Positions 10,187 to 15,859 of a DNA stretch of 15,859 nt are shown here, piece by piece. The notes under the pieces are model-generated. The model was not told the origin of the DNA. It saw only the letters and a list, made by a program, of their open reading frames with translations, and searched no databases. The translations under genes were made by a program, and so were the position numbers. Every line of letters begins with the position of its first letter. Within the stretch, counting starts at the first letter, position 1. The stretch is from NCBI GenBank assembly GCA_009663005.1, contig VIGQ01000249.1:1-15859 (forward strand). Reading direction: 5' to 3'. Origin of the DNA: Actinidia chinensis. Its lineage: Eukaryota; Streptophyta; Magnoliopsida; Ericales; Actinidiaceae.

Positions 10187-10906
10187 ATAATTAAAACCGA
10201 CGAAGGCAGTTCGGACTTCATACTAGTTGGCCAACCTCTTCTCGCCGTTTTAATCGAGTAAAATTGTAAAAATTTCATTGGACAAACTCGGAACGCTCGT
10301 TCGAGTTTGGCTAGCTTCCCTTAGATTTTCTAGCAAGGTAATTGGATAAGCCAGTGAAGGCAGTTCGAAAACTTCATACTAGTTTGGCTAACTCTTCTAG
10401 AGTTTTAATCGGTTAACTTGTAAAAATTTCATTGGACAAGCTCAGAACTCTCGTTCGAGTTCGGCAAGCTTTCCTTTGGATTTTTTATAACAAGTGTAAA
10501 CTGCATACAGCTGTGAAAGCAGTCGGAGCTCATGCTAGCTCGGTTACCCCCTCGCGTTTTAAATCGAGGTTAACTGTAAAAATTTCATGGACAAGATCGG
10601 AACCCTCGTTCGAGTTTGGGCCTATATAGCTTTCCTTTGATGTTTCTACCACGTGTAACTGGATTGAAACTAAAACGAAGACAGTTCAGAGCTTATACTA
10701 GCTCGGCTAACCCTCTCGGCGTTTATCGACTTAAACTGGTAAAAATTTCGTTGGACAAGCTCGGAACCCTCGTTCGAGTTTGGAAAGCTCTCCCTTGGAT
10801 TTTTTTCGATACGTTGAATTGATTAAACCCAATGAAGGCAGTTTGGAGCTCATATTAGCTCGGTAACCACTTCTCGCATTTTAATCGAGTTAACTTGTAA
10901 AAATTG

Positions 10907-12512
10907 ATTGGACAAGCTCGGAAACACCGTTCGAGTTCGGCTAGCTTTCCCTTGGATTTTTTTTAACAAGTGTAACTGGATTAAAACCAACGAAGGCAGT
11001 GCAGAGCTTCATAAAACCTTTGGCGAACCTCTTCTCGCGTTTTAATCGATTTACTTGTAAAAATTTATTGGACAATCTTGGAACCCCGTTCGAGTTTAGT
11101 CGCTTTCCCTTGGAGTTTTTCTACCAAGTGTAACGGTTATAGGACACTGAAGCAGTTGGAGCTTAATTTTATACTAGCTCGGGTACTCCTTCTCGCGTTT
11201 TAATGACTTAACTTGTCAATATTTCATTGGACAAGCTCGGATGGACCTCGTTCGAGTTTGGAACGCTCTCCCTTGGATTTTTTTTCTACCACGTTGTAAC
11301 TGGATTAAAATCAACAAAGGCAGTTCGGAGCTTATACTAGTTTGGCAAACCTCTCTCGCGTTTTAATCGAGTTAACTTGTTAAAAATTTAATAGGACAAG
11401 CCTCGGAACCCTCGGTTTCGAGTTCGGCTAGCTTTCCCTTGGATTTTTTCTACAAAGTGTAATGGCGGATTACAGCCAGTGAGGCAGTTCGAAACTTATA
11501 CAGTTCGGCTAACCTCTTCTCGGTTTTAATCGAGTTAACTTGTAAAAATTTCACTTGGACAAGATCGAAAACTATCGTTCGAGGTTCGGCAAGCTTTCCT
11601 GGATTTTTCTACCAAGGATAACTGGATTATAGCCAGTGAAGGCAGTTGGACTTAATGTAGCTCGGCTACCCCTTCTCGCGTTTTTAATCGAGTGTTACTT
11701 GTAAAAATTTCATTGGACAAGTCGGAACCCTCGTTCGAGTTTGGGATAGCTTTCCTTTGGATTTTTTTACCACGTGTAACTGGTTAAAACGCTAACGAAG
11801 ACAAGTTCAGAGCTTCATACTAGCTCGGCTAACCCTTCTAGCGTTTCATCGACTTTAAACTTGTAAAAATTTCGTTTGGACAGCTCGGAACCCTCGTTCG
11901 AGTTTGGAAAGCTCTCCCTTGGATTTTTTCGATTCGTGTAACTGGATTAAAACCACTGAAGCCCAGTTTGGAGCTTCAATTAGCCGGCTAACCCCTTCTC
12001 GCATTTTAATCGAGTTAAATTGTACAAATTTGATTGGACAAGGGATCGGAACCATCGTTCGAGTTTCTGGCTAGCTTTCCTGGATTTTTTCTACCAAGTG
12101 TAAACTTGATTAAACAAACGAGGGCAGTTCAGAGCTTCATAAAAATTTGGCTAACCTCTTCTCGCGTTTTAATCGATTTAACTTGTACAAATGCATTGGA
12201 CAATCTTGGAACCCTCGTGCGAGTTTAGCTAGCTTTCCCTTGGAGTTTTCTACCAAGTGTAACGGGATTATAGGCAGTGGAAGGCAGTTTGAGACTTCAT
12301 ATTAGCTCGGGTAACTCCTTGTCGCGTTTTAATGACTTAAATTGTAAATATTTCATGGGACAAGCTCGGACCACCTAGTTCGAGTTGGAAAGATCTCCCT
12401 GGATTTTTCTACCACGTGTAACTGGATAAAATCAACAAAGGCAGTGCGGAGCTTCATTATAGTTTGGCAAACCCTTCTCGCGTTTTTTTAATCGAGTTAA
12501 CTTGTAAAATTT
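10907..12512 (+). repeat. HOR domain 7: seven-monomer unit L-N-T-O-U-Q-R, one copy plus L-N-T
   Basis: The first unit is 10907-12032 (1,126 bp), with monomers at 10907 (L), 11067 (N), 11226 (T), 11390 (O), 11553 (U), 11712 (Q) and 11874 (R). The second copy begins at 12033 (L), 12194 (N) and 12355 (T). L shares cagagcttcataaaa and a ggc-aacctc segment. N shares caatcttggaacc, gtttag and cttggag. T shares aaaatcaacaaaggcag and agtttggcaaac, a distinctive pair. U resembles S of domain 6 (ggcaagctttcc) but has ggattatagcc and lacks the catgctag variant. After T, both copies start the next monomer with taataggac and cctcggt, then part: copy 1 goes to O, copy 2 to A''. Confidence 0.78.
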
Positions 12513-13155
12513 AATAGGACAGCTCGGAACCCTCGGTCCGAGTTAGTATAGCTTCCCGGATTTTTTCTAACAAGTGTTGTAATGGATTAAGCCGTGAAGG
12601 CAATTCGGGCTTCATACTAGCTCGGCTACCCTTATTGCGTTTTAATAGACTTAACTTGTAAACATTTCATTGGACAGCTCGTCTTTGAACCTCGTTCGAG
12701 TCGGCAGAGCTTTCTTAGGATCTTTCTCACGTGTACCATTGATTAAAACCATGAAGGCAGATCAGAGATTCATAACTAGCTGGCTAACCCCTTCTCGCAT
12801 TTTAATCGAAGTTAACTTGTAAAAAATGTGGACAGCTCGGAACCCTCGTTCGAATTTGGCTAGAGTTTTCTTGGATTTTTTTTTTTTATACCAAATGTAC
12901 TGGATAAAAACCAATGAAGGCAGTGCGGAGCTTCATACTAGCTCGGTTAACCCTTCTCGCGTTTAAAATCAAGTTAACTTGTAAAAATTTCATTGGACAA
13001 GCTCGGAACCTCGTTCGAGTTCGGCCTTAGCATTCCCTTGGAGTTTTCTACCAAGTGTAACTAGATTGCAGGCAGTGAAGGCAGTTTGGAGCTTCATATT
13101 AGCTCGGCTAACCCTTCTCGATGTTTTTTAATCGAGTGAACTTGTCAAAAATTTC
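12513..13155 (+). repeat. Second A''-B'-J-K cassette
   Basis: Monomers start at 12513 (A''), 12669 (B'), 12827 (J) and 12992 (K), in the same order as 5682-6321 about 7 kb upstream. Shared details are specific: gcgttttaatagactt and aaacattt in A''; cttaggatctttc and cagatcagagattcat in B'; the odd J entry aaaaaatgtggacag, which matches aaaaaatcgtggacaag at about 5990; and ctagcattcccttggag with ctagattgcaggcagtgaa in K. The T12 run at 12876-12887 inside J is probably an extended version of the normal T6 tract. The cassette interrupts what would otherwise be the second seven-monomer unit of domain 7. Confidence 0.75.
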
Positions 13156-15859
13156 ATTGGACAAGCTCGGAACCGTCGTTCGAGTTCTGGCAGCTTCCTT
13201 GAATTGTTTCACCTAGTGTAACTGTATAAAACCCAAACGAAGGTAGTTTGGAGTTTCATTACTAGTTGACTAACCCCTTCTTGCATTTTCATCGAGTTAA
13301 CTTGTAAATTTGATAGGACAGTCGGAATCTCGTTGAGTTCGAGTAGCTTTTACCTGCGATTTTCTACAGTGTAAAACTGGGATTAAAACAACGAAGGCAA
13401 TTCAGAAGCTTCATACAAGTTCGGGTAACTCTTTTTAGCGTTTTAATTGAGTTAAACTTGTAAAAATTCATGGACAAGCTCGGAACCCTCGTGCGAGTTC
13501 GGCTAGCTTCCTGGGATTTTTTCTACCAAGTGTAACTGGAATTTCAAAACCAACGAGGCCAGTTCAGAGCTTGATACAACTTCGCGCTACTCTTCTAGCG
13601 TTTTAATCGATTGAACTCCAAAAATTTCATTGGACAAGCTTGGAACCCCGTTTCGAGTTAGCTAGCTTCCTTGGAGTTTTCTACCAAGTGTACCTTGGAT
13701 ATAGGCAGAGTAAGGCAGTTAGGAGTTCAATACTAGCTTCGGGTAACTCCTTCTCGCGTTTGATAACTTAACTTGTAAAATTTTCATTGGACAAGCTCGG
13801 AACAACCCTGTTGAGTTCGGCTAGCGTTCCATTGGATTTTTTCTACAGTGTAACTCCATTAAAACCGAAGAAGGCAGTTCGGAGCTTATACTAGTTTGGC
13901 CAATCGTCTCGTGTTTTAATCGAGTTAACTTGTAAAAATTCATGAGACAGCTCGGAACCCTCGTCGAGTTGGCTAGCTTCCCTGAATTTTTCTACCCAGG
14001 ATTGGATTACAGCCAGTGAAGCAGTTCGGAGCTTCATATAGGTTCGGCTTAACCTCTTCTTGCATTTTAATCGAGTTAACTTATAAAAAAATTTCATTGG
14101 ACAAGCTCGGAACCCTCTCGAATTCGGCAAGATTTCCCTTGGATTTTCTATTACGTTCAACTAGATTAAAACCAACGAAGGCAGTAGTTCGGAGCTTCAT
14201 ACTAGTCGGCTAACCTCTTCTCGCGTTTTAATAGAGGTTAACTTGTAAAAATTTCATTGGACAAGCTCGGAACCTCGTTCGAGTTTGGGCTAGCTTTCCC
14301 TTGGATTTTTTTTTCTACCAAGTGTTGTTTTTTTTTTGAAAATTGAGATTAAAACCAATGAAGCAGTTTTGAGCTTCATTAGCTCGGCTAACCCCTTCTT
14401 TAGTGTAATCGACTTAACTTGTAAAATTTTATTGGACAAGCTCGGATCCCTCGTTCGAGTTCGGCAAGCTTTCCCTTGGATTTTTTCGATACGTGTAACT
14501 GGATTAAAACCAATGAAGGCAGATTCGGAGCTTCATACTAGTTCGGGCTCACCTTTCTCGCGTTTTAATCGAGTTCACTTGTAAAAATTTCATTGGACAA
14601 GCTCGGAACCCTCGTTCGAGTTTGGCGAGCTTTCCCTTGGATTTTTTTCGAACAAGTGTAATGGATTAAAACATGACACGTCAGTTTTGAGCTTCATACT
14701 AGTCGGCTAACCTTCTTTAGTTTTAATCGATCTTAACTTGTAAAAAATTTTTATTGGACAAGCTCGGAACCCTCGTTGAGTTCGGCAAGATGTCCCTTGG
14801 ATTTTTTCGATTACGTGTACGATTACAACCAATGAAGGCAGGTTCGGAGCTTATACTAGTTCGGGCAACCTCTTCTAGCGTTTTTAACGAGTGTTAACTT
14901 GAAAAATTTATTGGACAGCTCGGAACCGTCGTTCGAGTTCGGCTAGCTTTTCCTTGAATTGTTTTCTACCGGTAAACTGTATAAAACCCAAAGAGGTAGT
15001 TTGGAGTTGTCATACAGCTTGACTAACCCCTTCTTGCATTTTAATCGAAGTAACTTGTAAAAATTTGATTAGGACAAGCTCGGAAATCCTCGTTTGAGTT
15101 CGGCTAGCTTTCCCTTGAGTGGTTCTACCAAGTGTAACTGGATTATAAAAACTAAAGAAGGCAATTCAGAGCTTAATTACAAGTTCGGTTAACCTCTTTT
15201 CGCGTTTTAAATGGAGTTAACTTGCTAAAAAATTTCATTGGACAAGGCTCGGAACCCTCGTTCGAGTTCGGCTTAGCTTTCCCTGGATTTTTTCTACCAG
15301 TGTAACGGATTAAAACCAACGAGGCAGTTTCAGAGCTTGATACACTTCGGCTAACCTCTTCTCGCGTTTAATAGATTTAACCTCAAAAATTTCATTGGAC
15401 AAGATTGGAACCCTCGTTCGAGTTTAGCTGATAGCTTTCCCGTGGAGTTTTTCTACAAGTGTAACTGGATTAAGGCAGTTGGAAGGCAGTTCGGAGCTTA
15501 ATACTAGCTCGGGTAACTCCTTTCGCGTTTTGATAACTTAACTTGTAAAATTTTTCATTGCGACAAGCTCGGAACCTCGTTCGAGTTCGGCTAGCTTCCC
15601 TTGGATTTTTTCTACCATGGTAAACTCCATTAAACGACGAAGGCAGTTCGGAGCTTCATAAGTTTGGCCAACCTCTTCTCGTGTTTTAATCGAGTTAATT
15701 GTAAAAAACTCATTGGACAGCTCGGAACCCTCGTCGAGTTTGGCTAGCTTTCCCTTGAATTTTTTTCTACCAAGTGTAATTGGATTACAGCAGTGAAGGC
15801 AGTTCGGAGCTTCATACTAGTTCGGCTAACCTCTTCTTGCATTTTAATCGAGTTAAACT
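13156..15859 (+). repeat. HOR domain 8: eleven-monomer unit, one full copy plus six monomers
   Basis: The full unit is 13156-14909 (1,754 bp): V 13156, W 13312, L' 13469, N' 13629, G' 13786, O' 13942, P 14096, F 14256, P' 14431, F 14592, P' 14752. The next copy runs V 14910, W 15068, L' 15237, N' 15394, G' 15557, O' 15712 to the window end. V pairs share ccttgaattgttt and actgtataaaacccaaa. L' pairs share gagcttgataca and an aactccaaaaatttc-like end. N' pairs share gataacttaacttgtaaaa. G' pairs share aactccattaaa. O' pairs share cttcttgcattttaatcg. The prediction is that P at 15859 onward follows O'. Confidence 0.8.
14256..14909 (+). repeat. Nested dimer F-P', two copies inside the eleven-monomer unit
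   Basis: Dimers are 14256-14591 and 14592-14909. Both F monomers have a tgaagcag or cgtcag segment followed by ttttgagcttcat, and ctttagt with gactt or tctt. Both P' monomers have ggcaag, ttggattttttcgat with tacgtgta, ccaatgaaggcag and agttcgggc. The preceding P monomer (14096) is a close relative with ctattacgt. A secondary two-monomer amplification inside a longer unit is the simplest reading. A T10 run at 14328-14337 sits in the first F. Confidence 0.68.

Larger units (their letters stand above)
8462..10906 (+). repeat. HOR domain 6: five-monomer unit G-O-S-Q-R, three copies
   Basis: Units are 8462-9274, 9275-10104 and 10105-10906 (813, 830 and 802 bp). Monomers start at 8462, 8620, 8785, 8944, 9114; 9275, 9468, 9630, 9792, 9949; 10105, 10277, 10431, 10588, 10750. 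G has a cgacgaagg variant and agtttggcc. O has gaacgctcg or gaacgatcg and cagttcgaaact. S has gctcagaact, ggcaagctttcctttgg and catgctagctcgg (at 8887, 9735, 10531). Q has ctttcctttggat, ggattgaaa and ttttcatcgac-like text. R has gtttggaaagctctc, ttcgatacg and a cagtttggag-to-atattag segment. This is the cleanest three-copy block in the window. Its type order (G-O-S-Q-R) is shared in part by domain 7 (O-U-Q-R). Confidence 0.87.
1..15859 (+). repeat. Tandem satellite array, ~161-162 bp monomer, ~97 copies
   Basis: The motif attggacaagctcgg, or a close variant, recurs along the whole window. It appears for example at 288, 451, 3063, 7780, 10431, 13156 and 15712, always on this strand. The 93 ordinary intervals between first (131) and last (15712) occurrence average about 162 bp. 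My consensus is 161 bp. Landmarks are cgttcgagttcggctagc (about 22-39), ttggattttttctacc (46-61), gtgtaactggattaaaacc (63-81), cagttcggagcttcatac (91-108), ctcggctaacccc (112-124) and cgagttaacttg (140-151). No unique flank is present. The family is unknown to me; a centromeric, pericentromeric or subtelomeric location is inference from array type. The near-nucleosomal length and the T6 and A5 tracts are common in satellites. Copies differ by shared variants (real types) and by scattered private indels (probably read error). Confidence 0.97.

Noticed and set aside
2355..14584. Open reading frames of 60-100 codons on both strands, several with similar peptides
   Set aside because: The forward peptides resemble each other because one frame of the monomer is open for about 50 codons, from ttggacaag to the TAA in cttgtaa. 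They start and stop wherever indels shift the frame, span monomer boundaries, have no recognisable domain and no conserved start context. They are satellite readthrough, not genes.
1..15859. CRISPR array
   Set aside because: Repetition is of the entire ~161 bp unit with related sequence throughout. There are no short direct repeats separated by unique spacers, and no cas genes.
1..15859. CENP-B box (nTTCGnnnnAnnCGGGn)
   Set aside because: The nearest candidate, gttcgagttcggc, lacks the required A and CGGG spacing, and I saw no match on the opposite strand of the consensus.
1..15859. Telomeric repeat or transposon ends
   Set aside because: No runs of TTTAGGG, TTAGGG or similar, no terminal inverted repeats, LTR boundaries or target-site duplications. 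The short ctttag in F monomers is isolated and not tandem.
1..15859. Assignment to a named satellite, such as the 162 bp tomato repeat TGR1 or other ~160 bp plant satellites
   Set aside because: Only the length agrees. I cannot recall those sequences reliably enough to compare, so no name is given. A database search with the polished consensus would decide.
1..15859. Inverted segments within the array
   Set aside because: I looked for the monomer landmarks on the minus strand; all recognisable copies of attggac and ttggatttttt lie on the plus strand, with no switch in orientation.

Overview
The whole window is one uninterrupted tandem satellite DNA array. I see about 97 head-to-tail copies of a monomer of about 161-162 bp, all in the same orientation, with no unique sequence at either edge, so the array extends beyond both ends. 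I find no protein-coding gene, RNA gene, transposon, CRISPR array or prokaryotic regulatory signal. Such an array is typical of eukaryotic centromeric, pericentromeric or subtelomeric heterochromatin. The monomer length would suit a plant, but the sequence shows no lineage marker, I do not recognise the family, and an animal source cannot be excluded.

The monomers are not interchangeable. Shared diagnostic variants sort them into recurring types (my letters A-W) that form successive higher-order-repeat (HOR) domains. In order: 1-2402, three copies of a five-monomer unit (A-B-C-D-E); 2403-4351, two copies of a unit of about 885 bp containing five full monomers plus one truncated monomer, then one extra monomer; 4352-5362, a trimer (I-F-G) twice; 5363-6637, units built on the pair A''-B', once extended by J-K; 6638-8461, a mixed stretch with little local periodicity and one chimeric monomer; 8462-10906, three copies of a five-monomer unit (G-O-S-Q-R); 10907-12512, a seven-monomer unit and the start of a second copy; 12513-13155, a second occurrence of the A''-B'-J-K cassette; 13156-15859, an eleven-monomer unit of about 1,754 bp and the first six monomers of its next copy, with a nested dimer. 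Domains share monomer types and short modules (L-N-G/T-O, A''-B'-J-K, O-P). This is the pattern expected from repeated unequal exchange and local amplification.

The base quality looks like that of an uncorrected single-molecule long read. Nearly every monomer carries single-base insertions and deletions not shared with its HOR partner, and there are scattered homopolymer bursts (A11, C18, T10-T12) and two foreign-looking insertions of about 40 bp. Interpretations here therefore rest only on variants that recur in two or more monomers of the same type. Monomer starts are accurate to a few bases. Monomer numbering in the entries takes position 1 as the first base of attggacaagctcgg.
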